In this document: positions 9,789-20,566 of the stretch, in pieces
How the letters are laid out: every line of letters starts with the position of its first letter
How positions within the stretch are numbered: the stretch's first letter is position 1
Origin: Bidens hawaiensis
Taxonomy: Eukaryota; Streptophyta; Magnoliopsida; Asterales; Asteraceae
Reading direction: 5' to 3'
Assembly: GCA_021521415.1 (NCBI GenBank)
Contig: JAIQDT010001727.1
Span: 124,001-188,000, forward strand
Length of the DNA stretch: 64,000 bases
Notes under the pieces: model-generated
Databases searched by the model: none
Told to the model about the DNA's origin: nothing
Seen by the model: the letters and a program-made list of their open reading frames with translations, nothing else
Made by a program: the position numbers and the translations under genes

Positions 9789-12428
9789 ATGTCGTCGATC
9801 AACATTTCGGAGCTTGTAAAGATGGAAGTTGAAGCGGGGTCAGCTACAAAGGCCCCAAGGTTGCTGAAGGGAACCGATTTTGTCGCGTGGAAGGATCGGT
9901 TCATACAATACGTTAAGTACCAGGATGCGAAAATGTGGGTATGCATCCAAGATGGATATATTCCACCAATCATGGAGTATGAGGGTCGAGACTAAATCAA
10001 GAAATACAGTAAAATGGAAGAGGAGGAGAAAATGATGTATGAAGCCGAGAGCAAGGCTCATGCTGCAATCACAATGGCTCTTCCACAGGAGATCCTCCAT
10101 ACGTTCAGAAAGTATACATCAGCTAGAGAGCTTTGGGAAGCTCTTGAGAGCAGATTTGAAGGAAACGTAGGTATTCGGGCTTCAAAGATAAAGTTGCTCA
10201 AAACTCAATTTTCAGTCTTTAAGTACTTAAAGAACGAATCTCTGGATGACATTATCACTCGATATTATCATCTAATGACTGAATTGAGTAACTACTCCAT
10301 TTCATACCGAGAAGAAGAGATTGTGGAAAAACTTCTCGATGCTCTCCCACCAAAATGGGAGATGTATACTGTGCTGATGAGGGAAGACAAGGACTTCCCT
10401 ACTTATGATCTTGAAACCACTGTCAACAAGCTCAGAACTTTTGAGCTTAATATGGTAAGAAAAGAAACATCTATGGATCAGGTTCAAGATCCAGGCATGT
10501 ACGGTGCTAAAGTAAACTCCAATACAAGTTCAAAGACTGATTCTGCCGCCTACTACTCGAAGGGTGAGTCGGGTGCCAATTCTTCACAGGAGGGGCAAGT
10601 GTCAGTAAACTCAAATGGGGATGTTTGCTTTGTTGCGGGTGGATCAAGTGGTACTCAACAGACAGCAAGCAAGATTAGTGGATCTTCAAGTTCCTCAAGC
10701 AATAATTTCTCTAAGATGCCAATGAGCGTCAAATCTGCTGAAGAGCAGTTTGGCCTCTATGCTTCATTTATTGCTTCATACGAAAACTATATTCAAGGAA
10801 AGGTGGTTGATCCAGCGATGCTAGATGAAGACTATGACCAGATCGATGCTGATGATCTGGAGGAGATGGATTTACAATGGCAGATGGCCATGATAGTGAG
10901 GAGAGTGAAGAAGTTTATGAGAAAGACGGGGAGAAAGTTTGTTGGTGGCAGGCCAGGATTCGACAAGTCTAAGGTGATGTGCTATAACTGTCAACAAAAC
11001 GGGCACTTTGCCAAAGATTGCAGAAACGAGCGAGTTGAACGTGGTCAGGGCCGGTCTGCACAGTACACTGGGAATAATAAGGAAATCAATGCCATGTTGT
11101 CCAGAGAAGCAGGTGAATACAACTGGAACCTGCATTCGAATGAAACTAGTGAGCAGGCAAATATGGCTAAGGTTGAGAATGAAGAATGTGAGAAGACTAC
11201 CGGAGAAGAGAAAGCTACTGGTAAGGAAAAAGCTTTCATGACAGATAACAATGATCAACGCTCCGAGGTAAGTTCTAAATCTATTTGTACTAAATGTGAG
11301 AATTTGTCTGAGCAACTTGCTACCATAACTGATCAGTATGTTCGTTTAGATGCTGAATTTAAAACTCTTAAAGAAGATCATCACTTTATGAAAGCAAGAG
11401 AAAACAGTTACAAAGTTAAAATAAAAGCGTGTGAAAAAGATGTTAAAAGCTTAAAAACTAAACTTGCTGAAAAAATTGAAGTAATTGATCTAAGTTATGA
11501 GGTTTTAGAAGAAAAGACTAAACTGATTGCTGAACGAGAAAAGCAGATTGCTGACCACCAGGTGAAAGTGGTGGAACTGAACCGAAAACTTGAGCAGTTC
11601 CGAAATTCCTCAGCTATTCTTGATCACCTTGTTAGTGATCAAGGTACCTCTACAAAGAGGGGAGGAATTGGTTATCACGAGGTTCCACCACCTTATAACC
11701 ACAACTACACTTTTAACCCTAGTGTTCAGAAATCTGTTGATTTTGAAGTTCCTCAGACAGTTCCAATCAAGGTTACAAGTAAAGAACCAAGTGTTAGTAG
11801 TGGCGAAGCGAGTTCGCCTGATTCAAGTGAAAAAATTTCTGTTACGAGTCCAGTCTCATCAGATTCGGATAAGTTGTCCGAATCGGGTAAGACAAGTGAG
11901 AAGGTAGTGTTACCCACTGGTGGAGAAAAAGATAAAACTTTTAAAAAGAGTGCTCCACTCAACCCGTACGTCCCACCTTATGTGAGACGAACGGCCGGTA
12001 ACACTGCCTCGACATCCAAAACAACCTTTGAAAAGAAAATGGAGTATAGATGTTGTTTTAGGTGTAATAAGTTAGGACATCTTGTTGCAGATTGCCCTCT
12101 GACGCCGAAATTCAGAGGTGTGAGGCCTATTAAAACTGAGCATAAGCCTAATGGTAATTTTAATACTGCTAAAAATGAAAACCCTTCAAATTTCCGAAAT
12201 GTAACTAATTCAGGTTTTCATAGAAATAGACCTCAGTTTAACAATGCTAATCACCAAACCGTAAGAGATAATACTGTCATTACACATAGGTTTGGAAGGC
12301 CTCACACTCAATTTCCAAGGAGATTTCCTAATAGGACTGACAGAAATTATCCAGATGCTAACTTTGGAAAGCAGAAGTACGGGATGTATAGATCCAAGAC
12401 CAATTGGTCTTGGGTCCCTAGATTCTAA
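9789..12428 (+). CDS. Copia gag polyprotein with one in-frame stop
   Basis: Structural capsid/nucleocapsid protein of the virus-like particle. The frame opens at ATG 9789 (MSSINISELVKMEVE; an alternative ATG at 9785 is out of frame), shows the Copia gag opening LLKGTDFVAWKDRF, is cut by TAA at 9993-9995, and continues in the same frame to 12428 (about 880 codons in all). The gag core with LPQEILHTFRKYTSARELWEAL lies about 10060-10460. A first CCHC knuckle CYNCQQNGHFAKDC is near 10980-11020, a long charged coiled coil about 11280-11610, and a second knuckle CCFRCNKLGHLVADC near 12050-12095. Two well-separated knuckles with a coiled coil between them make this gag about twice the usual Copia length. 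The single stop may be a point mutation or, less likely, a read-through site; no T or C-rich slippery context is evident. Confidence 0.85.
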
Positions 12429-12442
12429 TCCTTTGCTTTATT

Positions 12443-13960
12443 GTGCAGGAACAGTTGAACAGGGCTGCCCACAGTCTTTGGATTGTAGATAGCGGCTGTT
12501 CCCGGCACATGACGGGTAACAAATATTTGTTGCACGACTTAAAACCTGTTCAAGGAGCGAGAGTTAGCTTTGCTGGTGAAAGTGGAGGAAGAATTACTGG
12601 AAAGGGAACGGTGTCCAATGGGAAAATAACTCTTGAGAATGTGAACTTTGTAGAAGAGTTGAAGCACAATCTGCTGAGTGTGTCGCAGATTTGTGATAAG
12701 GAGTACACTGTTCATTTCACGAAGAATGAGGCGATCGTGTTGAAGCCTGGTTTTCAGATACCAGACGAGTGGATGGTGACGAAAGCTCCACGTGATACAA
12801 ATACTTATGTGATGGATATGAGGTCTACAGAAATGGCCACAGGAGAATCATGTTTAATGACAAAAGCAAGCGAATCGGAATCCGAACTATGGCACAGGAG
12901 AATGGGGCACATTCATCTTCGGAAGATGAACCACATTGTCAGGAATGGGCTTGTGATGGGCGTTCCCTTGAAAAGTTTTAACTTTGAAGACAAATGTATT
13001 GCATGCAAGAAGGGAAAGCAACACAAGAAATCCCATCTCACCAAGAAGGTCAACTCTATTGCCAGTACTCTAGAACTGCTTCACATGGATCTCTTCGGTC
13101 CAGTGAATGTAAAAAGTCTAGGAGGTACTTCTTACTGCTTGGTGATCACTGATGACTACTCGCGATATTCGTGGGTATATTTTCTGAAATCGAAAGATGA
13201 GACGGCTCAAATGGTGAAGAACTTGATTACCAAAGTTGAGAACGTCATGAGTAAAACAGTTAAGTTCATCAGAAGTGACAATGGAACGGAGTTCAAAAAT
13301 TTTGAAATGGAGATCTTCTGTCTTCAGAAAGGAATTGAACATCAATACAGCGCTCCGTATACTCCGCAACAGAATGGAGTGGCTGAAAGGAAGAACCGAA
13401 CTTTAATTGAAGGAGCCAGAACTATGCTGGCAGATTCGAAGCTTCCTGTGATGTTCTGGGCTGAAGCAGTTGCTACAGCCTGCTATGTTCTGAATAGAGT
13501 GTTAACCGTTAAGAGACTTGGTAAAACGTGTTACGAGCTTATTCATGGAAGGAAGCCCAACTTGAGTGGTCTTGAACCATTCGGGTCCCCTTGTTCGATC
13601 TTGAAGACAAATTCTAAATTTGGAGAAGTAGCCGATGAAGGAATCTTAGTCGGTTATGTTGTTGGTACTCCCAACAGGCGTGTCTTCAATACTTCGACCT
13701 GCAAGGTGGAGGTGGTGTGTAACACTGACATCACAAGTTACCAACCGCCAAAACCTAGCAATGGACCTGCTGAGCTTTTCGACTATGTTAAGCTTTTTAA
13801 GTCGTTTAACGTACCGGATTTGGAAATTTCTGAAGAAGAAGAAAGAGCAGCGACGAAGATGATACTCGATGAGGAAGAAAATCTATTACAAAGACAGCTG
13901 ATTGATAAATGTCAACCTTCCTCATCAAACACTATCGGTACCCCCTGCTGCCTCAACTGA
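12443..13960 (+). CDS. Copia protease and integrase region of pol
   Basis: The frame is shifted relative to gag. It opens with the aspartic protease motif WIVDSGCSRHMTG (residues about 14-26, D-S-G form typical of Copia), then the integrase zinc finger WHRRMGHIH...CIACKKGKQ (about 148-190). The catalytic core follows, with D in LLHMDLFGPV, D in FIRSDNGTEFK and E in NGVAERKNRTLIEGA, and then the C-terminal region. It ends 18 codons after the next frame takes over at about 13905-13930. Integrase inserts the cDNA in the nucleus and protease cuts the polyprotein. All visible active-site residues are present. Gag ends 15 bases upstream in another frame. TTGTGCAGG between them looks like a splice acceptor but no donor was identified. 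Confidence 0.88.
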   Translation: MQEQLNRAAHSLWIVDSGCSRHMTGNKYLLHDLKPVQGARVSFAGESGGRITGKGTVSNGKITLENVNFVEELKHNLLSVSQICDKEYTVHFTKNEAIVLKPGFQIPDEWMVTKAPRDTNTYVMDMRSTEMATGESCLMTKASESESELWHRRMGHIHLRKMNHIVRNGLVMGVPLKSFNFEDKCIACKKGKQHKKSHLTKKVNSIASTLELLHMDLFGPVNVKSLGGTSYCLVITDDYSRYSWVYFLKSKDETAQMVKNLITKVENVMSKTVKFIRSDNGTEFKNFEMEIFCLQKGIEHQYSAPYTPQQNGVAERKNRTLIEGARTMLADSKLPVMFWAEAVATACYVLNRVLTVKRLGKTCYELIHGRKPNLSGLEPFGSPCSILKTNSKFGEVADEGILVGYVVGTPNRRVFNTSTCKVEVVCNTDITSYQPPKPSNGPAELFDYVKLFKSFNVPDLEISEEEERAATKMILDEEENLLQRQLIDKCQPSSSNTIGTPCCLN

Positions 13961-15752
13961 AGAAGAATTTATCAATCCTTTTCACTCTCAGCATGAAACA
14001 ACCATTGATGAGATCTCTTCTAATTTGGAAGATAATCTGCATGTCGGTTCTGTTCCGACCACGAGAATTCATAAAGATCACCCTCTGGAAAATGTGATTG
14101 GTGATGTGTCCTCAGGTGTACAAACGAGAAGTAGCTTGAATGAACACACCTGTGTTTATACAAGCATTAAGGAGACAGGAATAATCAATGAATGCCTGTA
14201 CAACTGCTTTATAAGCCAGATTGAACCGAAGAATTATCAAATGGCTTTAAAGGACAGCTTGTGGGTCGAAGCCATGCAAGAAGAGTTGGCTCAATTCGAG
14301 AAGATGGAAGTCTGGACTTTGGTTGAAAAACCAAAGAATGTGCATGCGATAGGCACAAAATGGGTGTTTAAGTGCAAGAGAGATGATAAAGGGATTATTA
14401 TAAGAAACAAGGCGAGGCTAGTCGTTAAAGGTTTTAATCAACAAGAGGGGATTGACTATAACGAAGTGTTCGCTCCTGTCGCCAGGTTGGAAGCCATAAG
14501 ATTGTTTTTGGCGTTTGCTGCTTATGAAAAGATGAAGGTGTTTCAGCTAGATATGAAGAGTGCGTTTTTGAATGGGAAAGTTGATGAGGTTGTGTATGTT
14601 GAGCAACCTCCGGGTTTTCCTGACCCAGACTTTCCAGATCACGTGTACAGGTTGAGCAAGGCGTTGTATGGATTACATCAGGCACCTCGTGCCTGGTATG
14701 CAACTTTATCGGATTACTTGCTCGAGAATGGTTTTGAAAGAGGGAAAATTGATAGCACGTTGTTCTTCAAAAGAGATGGAAGCGACATCCTGCTGGTACA
14801 AGTCTACGTGGATGACATTATATTTGCTGCATCAAAAGTCTCCATGTGTCAGGAGTTTGAAGCCGTCATGAAGAAAAGGTTTGAAATGAGTGCTATGGGT
14901 GAACTAACTTTCTTTCTAGGATTGCAGGTGGATCAGAAGAAGGACGGGATGTTCATTCATCAGACGAAGTATGTTCATGATGTGCTCAAGCGCTTCAAGA
15001 TGGAGGACAGTTCTCCATATGATACTCCAATCTGCGTCAATCACAAATTGGGTGCTGAAGTAGACGGTGATGCAGATGTGGACCCAACTCAATATCGGGC
15101 AATAATAGGTTCTTTAATGTACTTAACTGCATCTAAGCCTGATATAATGTTTGCTGTTTGTCTTTGTGCACGTTTTCAGGCAAATCCAAAAGAATCTCAT
15201 TTGAAAGGTGCAAAGAGGATACTGCGGTATCTCAAGGGCAAGCCGAAGCTGGGGTTGTGGTACCCGAGAGGAGGAGACTTGGAGCTGGTCGCTTACACAG
15301 ATTCTGATTATGGAGGGTGCAATCAGAGTCGGAAGTCAACAACAGGAGGATGTCAGTTTCTTGGTGGCAGATTGGTGTCGTGGCAATGCAAGAAGCAGAC
15401 TTCAGTCGCAATTTCAACCTGTGAGGCAGAATACATGGCAGCATCCAACTGCTGCTCTCAGGTTCTTTGGATACAACAACAATTGCGCGACTATGGTCTG
15501 AATTTCTTACTTACTCCTATTTGCATTGATAACACAGCTGTTATCTCAGTAACTAACAATCCCGTGAAACATAGTAAAACTAAACACATTGACATACGTC
15601 ATCATTTCATACGGGATTGTGCTGAGAAGAAACTGATAATTCTTGAAAAGGTGGATACGCTTGATAATTTCGCTGATTTATACACTAAAGCGTTTGACAA
15701 ATCCAGATTTCAAAACCTTATTGAACTGAATGGGATGATCAATCCCGAGTAA
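13902..15752 (+). CDS. Copia reverse transcriptase and RNase H region of pol
   Basis: Continues pol in a different frame, overlapping the previous ORF by 59 bp. The RT opens near 14260 (VEAMQEELAQFEKMEVWTLV), with AFLNGKVDEVVYVEQPPGF, ALYGLHQAPRAWY and the catalytic VYVDDIIFAAS (residue about 301). RNase H has AYTDSDYGGC and STCEAEYMA, and the end is the usual HIDIRHHFIRD block. Length and motif order match Copia pol. The overlap is most simply a small indel near 13905-13930 that split one pol frame; programmed shifting is possible but there is no classic heptamer. Stop at 15750-15752. Confidence 0.9.
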   Translation: MINVNLPHQTLSVPPAASTEEEFINPFHSQHETTIDEISSNLEDNLHVGSVPTTRIHKDHPLENVIGDVSSGVQTRSSLNEHTCVYTSIKETGIINECLYNCFISQIEPKNYQMALKDSLWVEAMQEELAQFEKMEVWTLVEKPKNVHAIGTKWVFKCKRDDKGIIIRNKARLVVKGFNQQEGIDYNEVFAPVARLEAIRLFLAFAAYEKMKVFQLDMKSAFLNGKVDEVVYVEQPPGFPDPDFPDHVYRLSKALYGLHQAPRAWYATLSDYLLENGFERGKIDSTLFFKRDGSDILLVQVYVDDIIFAASKVSMCQEFEAVMKKRFEMSAMGELTFFLGLQVDQKKDGMFIHQTKYVHDVLKRFKMEDSSPYDTPICVNHKLGAEVDGDADVDPTQYRAIIGSLMYLTASKPDIMFAVCLCARFQANPKESHLKGAKRILRYLKGKPKLGLWYPRGGDLELVAYTDSDYGGCNQSRKSTTGGCQFLGGRLVSWQCKKQTSVAISTCEAEYMAASNCCSQVLWIQQQLRDYGLNFLLTPICIDNTAVISVTNNPVKHSKTKHIDIRHHFIRDCAEKKLIILEKVDTLDNFADLYTKAFDKSRFQNLIELNGMINPE

Positions 15753-17114
15753 CCATGCTTTTCTTGTAATATTTCATTTAAAAAAAAAAAAAAAAAAACG
15801 TCACTAATCGCTTAAAAAATATGTCGGTTACATCAGTTTGAAGGACTTGTCTTCGGATATGTTTTGGTCCTCATTTTCTACTTGTAGATTTTGAGGATAG
15901 CCATTAACCAGATTACTGATAGTAACCGGGGTGGTTTATGATGGGTTTTTCATTCTTTCGCTTAAAATTAGTCGATCATACTTAGTTAGAAGGACACATA
16001 CTAGTATGTGGTCGGTCCAGCTGATCCATTGGATATTCGGGATAGCCGTTTACCTGAAGACTTTGTTTTGGTCGGGGCGATTAATGTTAAAGTTTTGAAA
16101 GAAAAAAAGGGAAATGAAATTATTTTTCAAGTCTGTTACTTCGTAAGAAGTTCGTTAGCTATGTTAAACGGAAAATTGATCCAACCTTGGAAAATGATAG
16201 TATACTGATTCTGTGTGCTTAACTAGTGAAGTTATTAGGCTTAAAAGGCTTTAGGACAATCATTGTATGTCATGGTAACTTTTTATGGTGCGTAAAAGTA
16301 GACGTGATACAAACTAAATCTACTTGATTTTACGTGGAAACTCCTTAAGAGTTTTGCATGTCTTCATATATATCTTTCCGTGTGATAGGCAGAAAAGCGA
16401 TTACCCAGTCATACACGAGCCCATGTGTGTTCTGATTCCCGTGAAGATAGCATCTCAAGATACTGCAGTGATCCAAATTCGGGACTTGCAGTTAATTTCT
16501 ACTTTGAAGTCAATGTTCGAAAAAAAAATAAATAAATAAATAAATAAATTTTTGGAGTTATTGAAACATTTTAGAGATGAAAAAATATCAAGACTTCTCA
16601 ATCTTAGAGCAAGAAGAAGAACGGGAACCAGAAGAAGAGTACTTACATGTTTAATCAGACACTATGGGTCGAAGTCAATTCGGGGTGACTTGGGGAAAGC
16701 CAAATACGCTTTGAGAATAGATAGGAGGCATCAATATTTCTGAGTTGTTGCCCACTTAAATTTTAAGGCATAATTGAATCTATCTCGTATCACAGAAACG
16801 ATGAAAACCACTTTAAGTTATACCTGTCTACAACCTGTCTCTATATGTCATAATACAGCTAAACATGGATCTATGTGACAGTCACGTAGTTAGTATGATT
16901 CCTGTTCGGATCTTTTCTAAAACGTAGCAGTCCCTATTGAGACTGAAATTTGATCCCTTATACTTTAAATTTTTTTAAAGTTTTTGTACTTAGATAGCTT
17001 TATGATTTTTTAACTGGTTACTTAGACTTGATCATGTCATTTATTTCTTAATGGAAAGTTTTTAAAGAGTTAATTGAAAAATGTTCAAACTATAAAGTTT
17101 GATTTTGTAAATAT
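15753..17114. other. Post-pol non-coding stretch of the Copia
   Basis: Follows pol inside the element. It contains an A-run at 15780-15798, a TAAA microsatellite at about 16528-16550, and short ORFs without family resemblance. Partial duplicated phrases occur (GGTCCTCATTTTC, GATAGCC...AACC). No RNA gene recognised. Confidence 0.6.
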
Positions 17115-17960
17115 AGGCGATGTTGTTAAACAGGCGAAGTTGTGATTAACTTCGCCTAGGCGAAGTTATCCGTAACTTCGCCTGTATAACTCAGACCCTA
17201 TATAAGGATGTTCAATCGACATACTGTTCATCACTTTTCAAAAAATCCAGCGAGCTTATTCAAACTTATCCGGCGAACCTATATCTTTTCCGGCGAACTT
17301 GTTATTACTACCGATTACGTGTTATTTATTCCCGATTTTCACACCGATTCAAGGTTCGAAATACCATTATATCACATACTCAATGTTCATTCAAGCGTCT
17401 ACATGTTTGTTTCGACTGGTTTCGAACCCTCGGACCATCGGTTTTGAAACCGAGTTTCGTAACTTGTGTTTTAACGTGTTGATAAACATACTGTTCGTCA
17501 ACATGTCCTTAAAACTTGTGTTTAAGAGTTCTTAATCGTCTAAACTAGCCGAATCATCAACTGCACGTTGTTCCATAATTCCTAACTGTCGCCGATTCAG
17601 ATTCAGGCGAAGTTAGGGTTTAGGCGAAGTTATCCGTAACTTCGCCTGGAGCTTAAGTTCGCCTGAGGCGAAGTTATCCGTAACTTCGCCCGAAGCTTAA
17701 GTTCGCCTGAGGCGAAGTTATCCGTAACTTCGCCCGAAGCTTAAGTTCGCCTGAGGCGAAGTTATCCGTAACTTCGCCTGAAACTTAAATTCGCCTGAGG
17801 CTATGTAGTGATGAGGCGAAGTTAACTTTAACTTCGCCTAGATCATTTTTACTTATATTAATTAGACGAACTTAAAGCTGAAGCGAAGTTGTTCCCAACT
17901 TCGCCTCAACTTTAACTTCGCCTATACAGAGTTTATCACAACTTCGCTCATGGTAACAAA
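17115..17960. repeat. Dense inverted-word array in the Copia post-pol region
   Basis: Runs from GGCGATGTTGTTAAACAGGCGAAGTTG through more than twenty copies of AGGCGAAGTTA, AACTTCGCCT or AAGTTCGCC in both orientations, ending just before the extra ORF at 18015. It includes a regular 44-bp tandem at 17623-17798. The same words occur in the LTR and leader. The interval about 17200-17580 is mostly free of the word and carries GGCGAACTTGTT-like single copies. Confidence 0.85.
17623..17798. repeat. Four tandem copies of a 44-bp palindromic unit
   Basis: Units start at 17623, 17667, 17711 and 17755. Each contains arms AGGCGAAGTTA and TAACTTCGCCT (11 bp, perfect) around a 4-nt TCCG loop, followed by GAAGCTTAAGTTCGCCTG. 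Units 2 and 3 appear identical. Strong hairpin potential in DNA or RNA. Confidence 0.92.
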
Positions 17961-18014
17961 GCGAACTTGTGCTATGTCTTTATGTCGCTCTAACTTGGTT
18001 AGTTTGTTGCAGAT

Positions 18015-20040
18015 ATGGCTGCGGTAGCTGGTGCTGGTGGTGCAGGAGGAGACGATGGTGATAACCAACGTCAATTCTTCCCGGATCACAATATGTACAT
18101 TACACTTGACCCGGAGGCGAGCGGTGTGGACGATTACCGCGAGATCATAACGTTCCTCCTACGCTCGAGGATTTTTCATGCGATCACGAACACTCTGCCG
18201 ATATCTCTACCAAATATCGAAGACTTTTGGGAGACGGTAGAATATGATTGTCGTGTTGAGCCCCCGGTCATGCGAGCGACGGTGAACAATCAACAGGTTC
18301 AGTTCAATTCTGAACAGATCCGGGTGGCATTACGCTTCGGTGAAGAGACTAGGGATGACCCTACAGAGTTCGTGGCTCCGTTCCGTGATGGAGCGTTTCT
18401 CCGAATGGGCTACTCTGGTCCATTAGGAGATACCCAGAGGAGGAAGGGTTTCCTTCTAGATCAGTGGCGCTTCCTCATGCACGTTATGATAGTGTGCATG
18501 TCTAGGAGGAAGGCGGGCACGAATAGTATGGGTGCGACCATGCAGTCTGCAATGACTGCACTGACCTATAACAAACGTTATAGCTTCAGTCAAATGGTCT
18601 TCTACGAGATTGATAGACAAAGAAGGGCGATGTCTCGGGAGCGGTTCATTATGTACCCACGGTTCATCCAGATGATATTGAACCATGTCGCTCCGAATCT
18701 ACCTCAGAGACGCCCGATAAGATACGTGGAATCTGTGAGCAAACGTATCTTTGCTCAATGCCGCACTTCGAGTGCGAGGAGCAACCCTGAACGTCGTCCT
18801 AGGCATACTCCACTGTTTGGGTTTTTAATTAACCCAGAGTATGTTCCTGCTGGTGGGGACGAGTTCAGAGATCCTCAACCGCGACAGGCAAGAGCAACTC
18901 AAGCTGTTCCTGCTCCTGCTGTGCCTGTTGTGTCTGCTGCAGAGGATATAGAGAAATGACAAAGACGATGATCCCAATGCATCGAAAGATGCAGGTGGTG
19001 AGCTGCCAAGAACTTCTCAAGCTCTTTGTACTTCCACAGCTGAGGGGGAGTCTACCGACGCGGTTGGTGGTGATGATGTGGTGTTGGTGGAGGATGACGT
19101 GATTGATGCGTTGAAGGAACTGGACGATGATATGTTCAGTGATGATGTGTTGTTCGATGAAGATGTGCTGCCGAGTGATGTGATTGAGAAGTTCGGTGAG
19201 CAGATTGTGATTGAAGATGGGATAGAAGAGGGGGAGACAGTAGAAGAAGACGTTGAACACGAGATCCCTGATGTTGAGAAAGCCGACATGGGTGCTGAGA
19301 TGGATGAGACTGAGTGGGAGGAGCAGCCTAGGTGGAAGGAAGGCTGTGCTCATTGGTTTATCAAGACCAAGAAGCCTGCTGTTCCAGCCATGTTCAAGAA
19401 GAGTTATAACATCAAAGGCTATGCTGAGTCGAAGAAGGGAATTATCTGTTGGATATATGATGAACAGATGAAGTTGTTTGTGGTGAAGCGTGATGATGGT
19501 ATTCAATACTTCAAAAGAATGTTGAGATCTCTCAATACGTTGCCGGAATGTGAGGTGAAGGATTTGGCCAGGTTGGGCCTGATAAATAGAAGTGACAACA
19601 ACATGGCAAGAGTGATTGAGAAGATTGTGTGGAAAGAAAGCATAAAAGAAAAGAAGTTTGAATTATTAAAGCCACAGAAGGGAAAGCTCGTGGAGGATAC
19701 AAAGAAGGGATTGAGAGCAGATGGCAAGCCATGGATGGTGATGAAGTACAAACCGATCCGATGCATCAAGGAGGTTCCAATGAAGAATATGCCTCAAGAT
19801 GTGTTGAAGAATCTAAAATGGTGGTACGTTGATTGCCAGACTGCTGAAGCCGTGATGGAAGACGAAGATGAACAAGAAGTGCTGAGGGTGTATGACCCGA
19901 TGCATCTTGTTAACTTATCGAAAGCTGATTTGCAAGTGTTGAATGAAAAGAAGATATTCTATATTCCTGCTTGGAAGGATGAAGCAAGGAAATATCAGCG
20001 AGTAGTCACGGTGTGTGTTAGAGAAGGAGTGCACGCATGA
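18015..20040 (+). CDS. Extra post-pol ORF of the Copia (function unknown, one frameshift)
   Basis: Two consecutive long frames, 18015-18959 (314 aa) and about 18961-20040 (ATG of the second at 19078, 320 aa), join if one base is removed near 18950, giving about 675 codons. The N-terminal half has PNIEDFWETV, FLRMGYSG, LLDQWRFLMHVMIVCMS, YSFSQMVFYEI and RFIMYPRFIQMIL. These landmarks resemble, from memory, the extra ORF common between pol and 3' LTR in composite-family Sirevirus-like Copia elements. A strongly acidic linker follows (about 19030-19330), then a globular C-terminal half (HWFIKTKKPAVPAMFKKSY, LFVVKRDDGIQYF). I see no signal peptide, no transmembrane segment and no catalytic signature, so I do not call it an envelope. 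The ATG at 18015 is chosen because the upstream sequence is the word array. Role unknown. Confidence 0.72.
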
Positions 20041-20091
20041 AGATACAGGATTACGAGACAAGAGCTGAAAGATCAAGATATGAAGCTACTG

Positions 20092-20104
20092 CCAATGGGG
20101 AGTC
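20092..20104 (+). other. Polypurine tract of the Copia
   Basis: CAATGGGGAGTC directly precedes the 3' LTR and matches the purine-rich primer site needed for plus-strand DNA synthesis. Confidence 0.7.
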
Positions 20105-20566
20105 TGTTGGTGCATAGATGTCAGTAGTTCATATGTCTAATGTCTGTAATCGAGTCTGTAATATTGTTTGTGTATTTGTTTGTAAAAGCGAAGTTGTTGA
20201 CAAGTTCGCTTAGGCGAACTTGTTAACCAAGCGAAGTTGTTGACAAGTTCACCTAGGCGAACTTGTTGAACGAGCGAAGTTATGGACAACTTCGCCTGAG
20301 GCGAAGTTGTCGTGTATTTATATAGTTTACTGTTTACTGTTTACGAGTGAATCGAGTAGTTCAGTTTACGTGTAATTCAGTGAGTCGAGTGACGTGAGGT
20401 CGAGAGTCTGTAAGTATCACGGTTCGAGTTATTAATATAACGTGTGCTTGTTCGTATCGTGTTCATGTGTTTGTGAGCTAGTATTCTACGTCCGTAACGA
20501 TCTACACAGGGATTCCGCACCTGTGTATATCGGGATATCTCGTGTGATCCGTCCAGGGAACCTACA
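20105..20566 (+). repeat. 3' LTR of the young Copia
   Basis: 462 bp, TGTTGGTGC...CCTACA, nearly identical to 8782-9243. Followed by the target duplication GGCGG at 20567-20571. Confidence 0.95.

Larger units (their letters stand above)
8782..20566 (+). mobile_element. Young Sirevirus-like Copia retrotransposon, complete structure
   Basis: TG...CA LTRs of 462 bp at both ends, 5-bp target duplication GGCGG (8777-8781 and 20567-20571), PBS, gag, protease-integrase-RT-RNase H in Copia order, a 4.3-kb post-pol region with an extra ORF, a purine tract, and the 3' LTR. Total 11.8 kb. The two LTRs differ at about 3 positions by eye, so insertion is recent. The coding region already carries one in-frame stop in gag and apparent frame changes (near 12430, 13930 and 18950), so this copy is probably not autonomous as it stands. 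It is inserted in a Gypsy solo LTR. Large size, extended gag and a post-pol ORF point to the Sirevirus (SIRE/Maximus) lineage; the lineage is inferred, not tested. Confidence 0.93.

Noticed and set aside
16008..16743. Additional Copia proteins after pol
   Set aside because: Short frames with low-complexity tails, no motif, interrupted by a microsatellite.
18015..20040. Envelope-like ORF in the Copia
   Set aside because: Position would fit, but no transmembrane segment, signal peptide or fusion-like region can be seen.
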